Positions 45,201-58,700 of a stretch of 64,000 bases of DNA are shown piece by piece. This DNA comes from Schistosoma haematobium (Eukaryota > Platyhelminthes > Trematoda > Strigeidida > Schistosomatidae): the NCBI RefSeq assembly GCF_000699445.3, contig NC_067201.1, positions 13,571,501-13,635,500 on the forward strand. Reading direction: 5' to 3'. The translations under genes were made by a program, and so were the position numbers. The notes under the pieces were generated by a model. It made no database searches. It was given only the letters and a program-made list of their open reading frames with translations, and was not told the DNA's origin. Every line of letters begins with the position of its first letter. The stretch's first letter is position 1.

Positions 45201-48200
45201 GAATCATATCGTTCGTAGTTGAGAATTTAAGTCGCTGAGTTTAAACTGTGGTTTTCCGCATATAGCGAAACAGGAAGTTTCTGTATTTAGTTTTGTGTAC
45301 AGTTGTAAGTGTTGATTCTCGAGTAGTTGTAAACTAGAATGAAATAATTGTTTAATGCTCTCTGGTTTAGAATAGTTTTTCAGTTGATATCAGTTAGTGA
45401 TGAAAATCATCTTTAAACTATTCAATTTATTCATTGTAAGGGTTTTCACGTTTTCCCGTCGTTAATATTAAGAACTGGATTTTCATCCTAATCACCTATA
45501 TTAATAGAGACTGATCAATAGTTCACAATATCGACAATGGGAAAATGATTTTTTTTGAGACATTTATACTCGTTTAACAAGTTAGAGACCACTTGAACTC
45601 AGTAGATTTGTAGATAACGCATTTAGTTGAAAGACACTAGGTTGGATACACGGTATAAACGTTAATAACGGGATGCAGATACATCACATTAATGTATCTC
45701 AAATACAATTTGATGCAGATAATGGATTTCATTGATAGCCATAATCAAAATCTATAGAAGAAGTTCAGGGAGTTCTTTCTGATTGTAATCAAACAGTTGC
45801 ACTATAATTTTTACAGAATAAATAATATTTTTGTTTTTGGAATATAAAGATTTAATATCAGAAGGGGTTTTGTGGAGATTGCAGTAATTTCAACAGTTGA
45901 GATCATGAGTCAATTGAAGCTAGACCACCATGGAAAACCTGGAAGCACTGGACGGCCGTCTCGTCCTATTGTGGGACTCCTCAGCAGTACTCATCCACGA
46001 CCCCGCCTCGCGGGACTCGAACCTGGGATCTATCAGTCTCGCGCCAGGCGCGAAATGGCCGTCCAGTACTTCCAGGTTTTCCATCGTGGTCTAGCTTCAA
46101 TTGACTCATGATCTCAACTGTTGAGATAAAGGTTTAAATCAAATTCCTATTCATAATCATACCGATTGGTTAAACTTCATATGGTTGTCTTCTCATTTGA
46201 GATCTAGATGTAAGATAATTTCGGGATTTTCGATTGAAATCCAAATTGCAAGGTTTATGAATCTTGGTGGCACACATTACGACTTATACTTGATAATTTA
46301 ATCATTCAACAAAAATAGTCTTATAAAGTGTAGAAAAATCAATTTAACCAGTCAAAATCTTTTTTTCTCGGTATAGTTCTTTAGTGGGTCGTTTTCAAAT
46401 GTACAATCACATAAAATAGATGGGTTGCGCATGCGCGTATCATCTTATTTGACACTCATCAACTGGATGTATTTGCTACATCCTAGCGTCGATATTCACA
46501 TTGAAACTCAAAACTCTACTTTCCTCTTAAAACGTTCAATGTATTATTCGTTAAACTAATGAGTCTGGATAACCGTCCGAACTTGTTCGAAGGGTGTAGT
46601 GTTTATGTTGTTATTGATCGGGTCCATTAAGGAGTTGGGCACATATATATAACATACACGTCTTTTTAAATCTATCACAGAACAATACCACCTCACACTA
46701 CTCTATAGCCTTTTGCAAATCGGGCTACCCGATTATTGTAAGTAAGGGTTTGAATTATCCCACATATGGTATTTAAGACGTAGAGTTACATTCGTTTACT
46801 GTACTACAATTACAGAGATCTGTTAAATGTCAATAGTTTACTGAGAAATTGTTAACTTTAGCATTCTTCAGTTTATTTATTTAGTATGCGTTAGTCTTAA
46901 TTTGTATACTATTTAGATAATAAATTTAAGAAAATGTTTGGTTTCATTACTAACTGCTTACAAATATCATAGTACAGTACCATCTCGATATATTATGTAA
47001 AGGTACACAAACACTATTTACTTACATTCGCTGTTTTAGTTGTTTCGTTTCCTAGTTTTATCGGTGTAAAGTAGGATTTTGATTGACACTTTCCATGGTT
47101 GTCTAAATAATGATAAATAACAGTTTAACGAATAAAATGAACAGACAGTATATACATGAATAAAAAATGGACGAATTAATACAATAAAGATAGGTGTTGG
47201 TAAAGTTTCAAGATGATTTTCTAAAAATCACAATCTGGTAATGGTTAAAAGAGAAAACTGGAAGCCCAAACAGGATTGGGGTCTGTTGAATAATTATCTT
47301 ACCCTAACTTGATTCTGCAGACTGAAATGTCAGTGCATACTAAGAATGTTTTTCAATAAATATACAAACGTCATGTTACTCAACTAATAACAATAGTCAT
47401 CTACTTTGATGTTAATTTTTGTGTAATTTTAGTAAGCAGCCATGACTGATAAAGTTAACATTAAGACAGTAAGTAACTTACCGAAGTGATCTGATAAGCA
47501 CTGCTTAAATTGATTGGAGTTTGCGTGAAGTACGAAATTGATTTTCTTTAACCACTCATAACATATAATCACATTTTAAGAAAGAATAATTACATAACAG
47601 TCATTTTAAGTCAGAGTAATCTTTCCTAAGTACAATAAACCTTGCATTCATTGTAAATCTTGTTCAGTTTGAAGTGGTATATTCATTTTGCGTTAATTAT
47701 GTGTAATATTCATTTTTCTGTTTACCCTGTATTGGTTACATGTCATATTCGTTAATCAGTCATCGAATGTAATATCAATGTATAAAGAAGTATATTTTGA
47801 TGAAATGATTGTCATTGGTTTTTTTTCTGGAGAATAAATAAAACCTACTAATACCATCAGTTTTATCTTTTTATCTTTTGTGAATCGTACAGTTCACTTC
47901 ACCTGATGTTGTTTTACTTGTATCTTACCATTGTTATTTAGGGCTGCAATTAATCGGTCTCATGTTGGCATATGTGCATACTGTGAGGATTGTCTCGATA
48001 TATCCTTAAGTCTCAAGCATCATAAGCAAAGATGGCTATATCGAGGCAATCCTCACAGGATGCACATATGCCAACTAGAGGCTGATCAATTTCAGTCCTA
48101 AATATCAGTGGTAAGATACAAGTAAAACAACATCAATTGAATTTAAACTTCCCCTCATTGCACAAGCTGGTGGATAACGCGATGGCGTTTGAAGCGAACG

Positions 48201-49705
48201 GCACTGGGTTCGAGTCCTGGAGTAAACATCAACTCTGGGACGCAGATACATCCAGTTGACGAGTCCCAAATAGGGCGAAACGCACATCCTGAGTTCCACT
48301 GCTAGTCACTATCCATCTTTGCGTACAGTTTCCTGTTGTAATTACTAATTTTCCATAGATTATATCATATTGATTAATCATCATGAATTAATTAATGTAA
48401 GTTGAAAATCTAATCACCTAGGTTCTAGTTGATTAGTACTAACTTGAAAATATTTGCTAATAATAGGAATAGAATGAATAGAGAAATTTTTTCTCCACTA
48501 ATTCCTAATTAACATCATATAACACTGAGTTCTTACTAATACTGTTTCAAAGTTACCAGGCATTTAATACAAATATGGTCTAAACAATTCTGTATCCCTT
48601 TTGTTAATCACTTTCAAAATAAAGTAAAAATAAGTTTTGATATTTGTGAATTAGATTCGATTAGTTTATTGTAATTAACTGTTTGTGATTTAAATTACTC
48701 AGTGTCAATCAGACTAAAACATATTTCTTCATGTTATCATGTTTAGAAATTAATGTCAAAAGACCAGTCAAAGTATTGTGGTGTGTGCTACTGTTCGCAA
48801 TGTTGCTGCAGGGAATGTTTTATTTTAAGATTTGGAAATTTTCTTTTCTAGTGTGTGTGTGTGGCTCTGTCACCCTTGAATTCGAGGTTCATGTACAAAG
48901 TTTTATTTTCTACTGTAGTTATCTGTGTTTTTGGCGTTTTCGGCTTCATATTCTTATCAATGAATATCGAAGGATATCCATTTTCAACTTCTAAGCTGAA
49001 TTTTATTGTTGGATGGCAATTATTAAATATCTTCAGAAGATGACTCAAGTCATATTTGTTGTCACAAACGATAAAGAATCATCTACTTATCCCTTATACA
49101 AGTGAAGTTTTTCTACAGTCGCTTTGAGTTGATTTTTTTCTAAACTGGCCATGAAGCAAACTGTATGTAATGGACAAAGAGGGGATTCCATTGCTATGCC
49201 GTCCTTCTGTCTATAAGTTACGTCGTTGAACGTAAACTGTACATTGCAAGTGCACCGCCGTAATAATTCATTTATTTGAAGGAACTATCAACATGCCTAA
49301 TATAAGTTTATTATTAGTATTATTATCATCATCCTGTTAAAATAAGTATATATATTTGCGATTGTACAGCTTTGAAAATGAATTCGCCGAAAAGAAAACT
49401 CTTCGCTGAACTAATTTTTCTTAATTAAAATATTGTCTTGTTTATAGTATCAATGAGTAATATTTTATCATAGAGAAACTTATCATTACAATCATTTCTA
49501 TGATTTGTCTAAATGTTTATATTATGTAACAGATGAATAATTAATGTTATGTAATCTATTTGAATAGATTTAAATGTAAACAATTCTGTTGTTGGGCAGA
49601 AGTTTCTAGTCTTAAAATATAACTTGAAACTCGATTAATATTTCTAATGAAAAATAAATCTGGTTAGAACTATTTCTTCAGGACTATAGAATGTACTAAA
49701 ATTTC

Positions 49706-49782
<77 letters not shown>

Positions 49783-52700
49783 TACTAGTTACAACAACTT
49801 CAGCTTTATATTTTCGATCTAGAATAGCTCCTGTTGGTGATTTAAGATCAACATAAAATCGTAAGTTCTGATGGTTGAAATCTCTTGTGGTTGGATGGAA
49901 ACTTATTAATACGTCTTTTTTTACTTCACCTGAATAAAAGGAATAATGTTATCAACATTTGGAACGTTAAAATAATAAATATATATATCACCATAGAAAC
50001 CCTGGAAGCACTAGGCGGCTGTCTCGTCCCAGTATGGAACTCCTCAACAGTGCACATCCACAATCACGCCCACAGGATTCGAGCCCATGATCTGTCGGTC
50101 TCGAGAGCAAACATTTAACCTCTAGACCATTGAGCTGGCATCCAACGCTGTTAACGTCTAACTTCAACCAATTCACGAAATTGCTCCATGGCCTTCAGTG
50201 CTTCCAGGTTTTCCATGGTGGCCTAGCTTCAATTGACTCATGAATTCAACTATTATAATGATTTTGTTAAAATAATTAAACGTAATAGAGGGGCAAAGAT
50301 GAAATGAAGTGATCTGCAAAATAAATTATGAATCAAATCATGAGGATATGAAACATAATTAAAGAAAGAGGGGGATATTTTCAAATACGAATTGAAATAA
50401 TAATAAAAACAATAATGGTAACAATATTAGTTTAAGGTCAAGGTAACGATAACGATAAGACGTAGTTATTTTTGCATGCACAGTTTTGACTTCAACTAAT
50501 ACATGGCAAGAACTTCTGTTGTTTTAAGGAGTTGGATATGAATAAATCTAGGTCTATTTGGACGAATTATATATATTACAGATACAGAAAACAGGTTCCT
50601 ACAAGTGAACGTTATTTGCAGCTTTTCTACACAGAACGTTCTTTTTATCATTGCCGTTAACCGATTTTAAATTATATCAGTAGTTGAGTCACTTTTAAAC
50701 TCCAGATTCACATAAAGGTATTTCTTTGAAACGGAGTTAGCGGATTTCTTGTCCCTACTTTTTTTTCATCTTCTCTATAAAGCGTCTTAGATAGCCGTTT
50801 TCAGCCAAAGTTTTCCTGACGAATGCGAGTTTTTCGTCAATACATTCAGTACTACATATCTAATGTATTCGGTAACATAAAGAGTGAATAAGATTCCGCT
50901 TTACCCTAATGGAACCAAGCTATATTTCATATATATACGATCTGTAGATAAACTTGAATCCCGAAATTCGTCTAAGGATAAGATAATTGAGCTGAAAAGT
51001 AATTTGTAAAAGGTCCACTTAACTAATCATTCAACCTTAAATTAGCCTACCACCTGTAGAATACAAATTAATTAGTCTTATCCTAAGATCATAACATAAC
51101 AACATGTAAATAAAGTTTGAATTCATAAAATTTCAATCATTAATTTAATATGAACATGCTTCATATAACTATTAAAATCTCAATATTTGACCTAACGTTA
51201 AATGAACAGTCATATTTAACATTTATTTGTGTTTAGTTCAGTTCATCTGTTACTAGTGTATCAAAAATATTTTGTCATAATATCAGAGCCAATAATAATG
51301 AGATGTTTTAGTCAGTCAGCAACAACGTAGAACTTCGTACGTATGTACGTACGTACACCCGTTCAAGTTGCCATACCACATTAGCACAGAGATACAACTG
51401 TCGATCCGAACCCCATCGTGGTAGAGGTAGTAAAAGTATAAACAATATTCAGAAAGATTAGAGTTTGATGATGTTATTCAAGGAATATAATCCGATGAAA
51501 AAAGTTTGGATAGTAAAAAAAGTGACATGAAGAATTCAGATGTTTCAAACAACAACAAAAAAGCCATAATGCTCTCCAAATGTTTACTCATACTTTAAAT
51601 TAATTTACTTTGTAATGAATATTGTTCTTTTTTTTCAGAATTGATCAGTCATACGGGATCATTTTTAAGTGATCTCGTGGAATTCGTATTTATATACTCT
51701 TTCCCATTTGATAATTATCATGTATATTCAAGTTAACAGTCTTTTTATTATACATAATTTAAATAAACTATTCTTATTATTGGTATGATAAGGCTTTTTT
51801 CTCTCAATTCCTACTGTACGTCCCTTTCACATGGAAACCATACATAACTTTGAATCATGTGTATGGAATCATAGAAATGGATATTATATCAAAAATCATG
51901 TAAATAAAGGTAGAGAACATTCACAATTCAGAGATAAGTTATATACATTGAACAAGATTAAGATGATGATTGTGATTCAATGTTTACGGTTCTCATCAAT
52001 TTTTAATGATAGTCATTATCTTCACATTCACTTGGAACCATAAACCATTAATTAAATACATCAAAATTATGAATATAGGTGGAAAATGAAAATTGAGTTC
52101 AAATTATATATGCTACTCATTTTCATATTTATGCATATAAATACCTTTATGAAAAACGACTAGTTTTTGTGAATGTAGACTGAAATCTTTCCCTTCAATC
52201 GCTGTATCAGATGATAGTCCAACGTAGACATCAGTTAAAGTTGATTGTAACGCCTGATTTGTACCTTTTCGTATCACGGTTAATGTCAGAATACCTCTTT
52301 CTGGACAGATTGTATACACTTTATGATCAAAGCCAAGAGTAATCCAACTTAATTCCAGACTGGCAGGAATGAGAAAGGTAAATACAATTATTAATGGTAC
52401 AATAATATAGGTATTATTAATAATAACACTGGAAATTAGATAATTGAATGGAATTTACGAAAGTCCCCTTCAAGCACATCCTTAATATTCAGTATCTTCT
52501 TACTCTGTCTTATTGGAATTTAAATTGAATTTGATTAGATCTATAATTAACTGAAAATCTTGAAGTAGCACTATTACACATAACACTTGATCATGACATA
52601 CTGATCAGAAGTCAAAGATAACAACCACGATTACGCAGCACTTTTGACTGTAGTTCGAAACCTCTTAATATAATTATATTGCGTTACTATCAAGCTGAAT

Positions 52701-55700
52701 GACTTTACGTCTGGATTGCTCAACGTAATTCTTTTACCGATAGACAAAGATTAGATTTACCGTTGTTTGACAATATAGCTGTGACCAGTGTCATGTATGT
52801 CAATTTTTCAGTGCTGATTTGGAGTATTAGTTTCATCAAATCTTGCTGACGAGTTCCAATATCAGGGGTTTATGTCAACTACCTCCAATAACTTTACAGA
52901 ATGAAATCATATTTGAGAAACTAGGGTACGGTGTTGTGTTTTCCCTCGAGAAACTAATTCAAGATCTAGCCAATGACATAGTTTATCTATGTAGACTTGA
53001 CAGAGGGTTTCTAATAATATCATTGTCCGGTTCAGCTCATACTCAAAATAAATGATAGTATCTATTTCCTTAAGAGTATTTTAACGAATTTCTGCTGATC
53101 AAATCGTTGGTTAATTGGTCCAGTCGACTAACATTTAATTTACTGAATGTTATATTCTAAGTAATTGGATTCCATTTAAATGAAGAGTGTATTCATTTAA
53201 ATCAGATTTCTCAATCCAATTCATTTTAATACTTTCTGTAGTTAGAAGTCAGTAATATTCAATAGGTATCCCTACATTATTCTCATCCTATTAACTGTCT
53301 TGATATAAATGAATCTACTATGTCTCGTTTATTATTCCAGAAAAGAATGAATTTTACGTTGAGTTTTTCTGAAGGCAAGCAATGGTCTGAGATATAATAA
53401 ACAACTTGTTTTTTCAAGCGAGTAATTCATATATACATATTACCATAATAGTCAGGTTCTACGTTTTATCCTTTAGAGTGGCCTTATATCTGGCTCCGGT
53501 TATGTCATATGAATGGGTGCTGTCGAAATATATATATCGTCAATCATTGTATATCTTTATTGACTTAATCCACGTTAGTGAATAACGGAATTCAATAAGT
53601 CAAATCCGAGAATGCATTTCGAATACATATATTTCATATAATCATTGATCCAGACAAACGATCAGGGAAATGAAGCGAAGAAAAGAGAGCGAAGCGAAAT
53701 AACGCGCAATGGAGAAGCCATGTAAGCCAATTCTATTTAATCAAGCATTAGTCAATATTTATAAACACAAAAATAAGCTATAGACATGTGATGAATAAGA
53801 TAAGAAGTGTACACACGTATACGTTCATATAAAAGCAGTCAAGGTTGATAAGTCAATAATCAACGAAGTTAAAACTTGACTCAAGAGGAATGGATAAGTC
53901 GGTCTGTCCAGAAGCTAGAACAAGTTATATGAGCTTAACATAGTAACCGAAACTACAATCCAACTGATTGAAAGAATAACTAACTGAAAATAGCTTAAAT
54001 TATGTATATTTACAATTAAAGTGTATTTTCGTCAACGATTATTATAGAAAAATATCAAAATAGATCATTTATCTATAAAATCGAACAACTTAAATTCCTA
54101 ATGAAAACTCATTCTGTTGAAGTGATTGATAATTTTGATTATAATAAAAGCTAATTTTCCTATTTGACGGTTAAATTACTTCATTACACAATCATCTAAT
54201 GTTTGTTAACTCCATGAGTTCTAATCACTATTTCAATGTTCTGGAACTTTCCCACCCAAACTTTGTTTATTAGAAACAAAATTTTTTGTGACCTCATTAA
54301 CTCTATCGGAATTTTTGCTACATCCTTAATTACCTTCTTATGTATGTCAATATCTGTAGTAACGTTGATTTTCAAATATTTTAGGTTATAAGAAGCTGAT
54401 TAGAACCTAATAAAATAAAATGAATTCATATTATTCTGTACCAATCTTTGTTCTTGCTTTATTTAATATAATAAAGGGAACTATGTGTATGTAATTTATT
54501 TTTGTACTGACTATTTGAATCGAAGTGAACATCAACTCTGAGATGCAGGTACATCTAGCTGACGAGTTTTAAATAAAACGAAATACGCATTCTGAATTCC
54601 ACTGCTAGCTACTATCATCTCTACTTAAATGATAAGTAGGAAATGCTTTTTTTTTAGACTCAAGCAAGTAAAATGAATTGAGTGGCATAGGTTTTTTTAT
54701 AACTTCTCATAGGACGACTATATATATATTTTTTCCTCTTCAATCTTTTTCTCAAAATCTATACAGAATACTATAACCATAATTTTAAGGTATCCTTCTG
54801 TTGGAGACGTTAGATCCCCAGAACTCACGTGGAAAAGGACCTAATTTTGTAATTTTATTTAGAAAATTTGAATTTCTTTATTTTCGCGCCAAAAGCGCTC
54901 TTGTCATCTTCATGTCGTATTTCCCACTTGGGAGAATCTTAAATGCTGTTGTGTCTCTTAGTATGCTATTTTGTAATTCTCCCCAAGGACAGTTTTTTGC
55001 TGTATATATACGTTTTGATTTGTGTCTGTTGTTATTGTTCGTGCTTCTAGCTTTTGTGAATTATGCTTCCCCATTTCAAGCTTGGATTTCTTCCTCTAGT
55101 TAACGGGGCTAGGAAGCATCGAATAGCTAGCTTATTGATCTTTGTTCACCGAGTCTTTGTTCTGTTCACAGATTAAGTGAACTCGTAACCGCTTCAAACC
55201 CAACGCTTTCTTTATTAATAACCTATTAAATAGTAATGTAATCAAAAATATAGAACAGACAAACTTACCTATATATTTTTCGTTCAATTGATTGATTTAC
55301 ATTCTGAATTTCATATTGAATCTCACAAACTGTATCGTTTGATAAAGATGATGATGATGATGATGATGACAATGATGACTTTTTCCTTGATTTTTTAAAT
55401 CCTTTTTTATCTTTTAATAAAATAACTACTAATTTACGTCGATTTAAATCATTTTGATAAAAATAATCATGAATTGATTTATTTTCAATTTTATTAAATA
55501 ATTCACAATTCATTTTTTCATTATTCAATAATTTAAATTGTAACCATGGATTTAATGTATAAATATTTTCACTACTTAAATAAAATCCTACATAACCTGG
55601 AAGAATAGTTTCTAAGGTGTCAGGTTTTGGAGCATTATTAATTAATAAATGATTATTATCATTTAAATGTTTCAATTGTTTATATCGTATGTTAAATTTA

Positions 55701-58700
55701 AGCGGTTCATTTGATTGAATCATTTTTGTATTATTCTGTTTTATAATATAATTCATTCTTTCAATAAATGGATGAAAATGTTCTTGATTATTTGTTTTAT
55801 TTATTAAATGATATTCTAATAATATATTATTACATAATTGATTAAAATCAATAATTTGTCCAATATCACCAGCATCAAATATCAATAAATCAATTGAAAA
55901 TGATTGATTTTTCATTGAATATGAACTAAATAATATTTGATTTGAATTAATTTGTGATTGTGTAAAACATTGAATTGTTTCATTATTATTATTATTAATG
56001 AATTGACCATATTGTTTATATTGTTCATTATATTTTAATATAATATAAATTAAATAATTAGGATTAGTATCTTTATCTTTAATAGATAAATGATTAGTTT
56101 TAATTAATGTATCTGTATATGGTAAAATTAATAAATCAGAAAATTGTTCTAATTCAGGTAATAAATGATGATTATTTTTTTGTATTGATATTATTATTGA
56201 TTTTTGACTTAAATAATCACCGTATGAATTGATTAATTGAAAATCGATTTGAAATTGTTTATTTAAATAATTTTCACAATTTATAGCATAAAAAACAATT
56301 TGATGATTTTGTACTTCATTCTTAGTGAATTTTATAATATTTTTTAATGGATTTGATATATGTGATATTAAGCCACATGGAAACAATGAACTATTGTCAT
56401 TTAAATGAAATGTTATTTCGATTTGATTATGATTCAATTTGTCCGGTTGAATGTCTTTATATTGGATAAATGTGAATCTGTTGATTGTAGCCATTAGTAT
56501 AACAGTGTTAAACGAATCTAATATAGTGTCTGAAGCATCATTTTGATGCATTTGATTCCCTTCTTTGTCATCTGTAATGAAACGGAAAGATTTTAGAATA
56601 TAAAGTTGAATTACTTATAAGTAACTAAAATGAAATGATGAAAAAATACTCTCCGCTATATGAGCTTGTTCTTTCAAATTTAATTTGATTTTCTTGATCC
56701 TACGAAGCTAGTTTATACAAATGTGTTATCAGATAAGCCTAATTGCTTGTCAGATTTGAGACCGAGAGTAAAAATTATTTTGATAAGATGTTGTGGAGAA
56801 TGTTGAACCCAAACTTGCGAATTACAGACTGATTTTTGGTTAGACAATAGTTGAAAACCAGCAAGGATTGAATAGTTGTTTCGTCGAAGTCTGAAACTTA
56901 CAGTATTGCGCACCCAAGATTAAACCTTTAATTGAACACATAAATTTAGGGTTTCTTGACGAGCATTTGACTTTTAGACGACTAAGTTGGAATTCAATGG
57001 TTTACATTTCTAATTTCAATCACTTCGCAATTTCGTATGACGATCATTCATTTCAAAAACCTGTCCGTGATACGGAACTTGAAATAGATTTCCAGGTTTG
57101 TTTTCGGGTGTTATAAAGGAAGTTGGTCACTATTAGAGCTTGTCTTTGGTTTAGATCTACAATATTAACTGAAAATTGCTCAACATAATTCAATTGGGAG
57201 TGACGTTAAGTTCAGTCAGTCAGTCAGTAACAACGTAGAACTTCGTACATATGTACATCAGTTCGAGTTGCCACACCACATTAGCACAGAGATGCAGTTG
57301 TCGACTCAAATCCCGCGGTGGTAGAGGTAGCAAGAGTATAAGCAGTAATCGGGAAGATTAGGGTTTGGAAATGTTATTTAAAGAGTATAATCCAGTGAAA
57401 TAAATTTGGAAAGAGGAAAAAAGGGACATGAAGGATTCAGAAGATTAGAATTTGGGAGAACACAGAGAGTGGATGCACCTGCGCCATTGCAAACGATTTT
57501 GAGCCATGTCATTCAGGGTCTCTAACCATCGGTTGCTATCATCTCGCGGTCCCCAACCAGGTAGTCTACACCTACCAACATGACTCAGTCCACTTGTCAG
57601 TGACTTCATGGACTTGTGCCATGTTTTGGTTTGGCCGCCCCTAGCTTTCTTCCAACCTACTCCTATACCACTGAACATAGCACGTCGAGGCAGTCGGCCG
57701 TTGGGCATACGTAACACGTGTCCCAACCATCTCAACTGATGAAGTTTCACTACTTCATCAATTTATTTGCCATCCTTACCTAGTACCCGTTTCCTAACAA
57801 CTGCATTACTTACTCGATGGTCCCACGATATACGAGCAATATTTCGAAGACACCTATGATCAAATACTAGTAACCTACGAATATCCTCTACTCTTACCGG
57901 CCATGTTTCACTGCCATAAAGTAGGACGGAACGAACTGCTGCGCAGTAAACCCGTCCTTTGGTTGATAGACGGATATCTCGCCTACGCCATAAATGACGC
58001 AAGTTAGCAAAAGCTAGTCGAGCCTTCTGTATCCGTGCTGAGATTTCGTCACACACTAAACCACAAGGGCTGATGAGACTTCCAAGATAAGTGAAGCGGT
58101 CGACACACTCAACTACCTCACTCCCTATCACTAGTTCGGGTGTCGATGTAACCCAATCCTGAAGCAACATTTTGCATTTCGAGGGAGAGAATCGCATCCC
58201 GAACATGCTTGCATTGTTGCTTAGAGTGGTCAGAAGACTCTGCATTTTGTCAGCGTCTTCACCAAATAAAACTATGTCATCTGCATATTCTAAGTCAACA
58301 AGTGAACCTCCCGGTAGAAGTTCAACCCCTGGAAATTTAGATGAGGAGAGTGTTATTTCTAAAAGTACGTCGACCACAAAGTTGAACAAGAATGGGGAGA
58401 GTGGACAGCCTTGACGAACACCACTTGAGGTAATCAATTCTGATGACAGTTCGCCATAAGCTCTCACTCTACCGGTTGTGTTCGAGTAGAGAGCCTTTAT
58501 AAGGTTAATGTACTTCTTTGGTACTCCTTTCAGTGACAAACACTGCCATAGAACTTCACGATCAACAGAGTCGAATGCCGCCTTAAGGTCGAGAAATACT
58601 ACCATTGTGGGGCGTCTGAATGTGTGTCTGTGTTCTAGAACCTGACGTAGTGTGAATATCTGATCTATACAACCACGTCCAGGTCGAAAACCGGCCTGGT

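Noticed and set aside
48160..48240. Genuine tRNA gene because of the perfect B box
   Set aside because: No cloverleaf can be formed and the sequence continues into the hammerhead SINE.
48105..48299. 64-codon minus frame over the Sm-alpha SINE
   Set aside because: Antisense reading of the SINE; no protein support.
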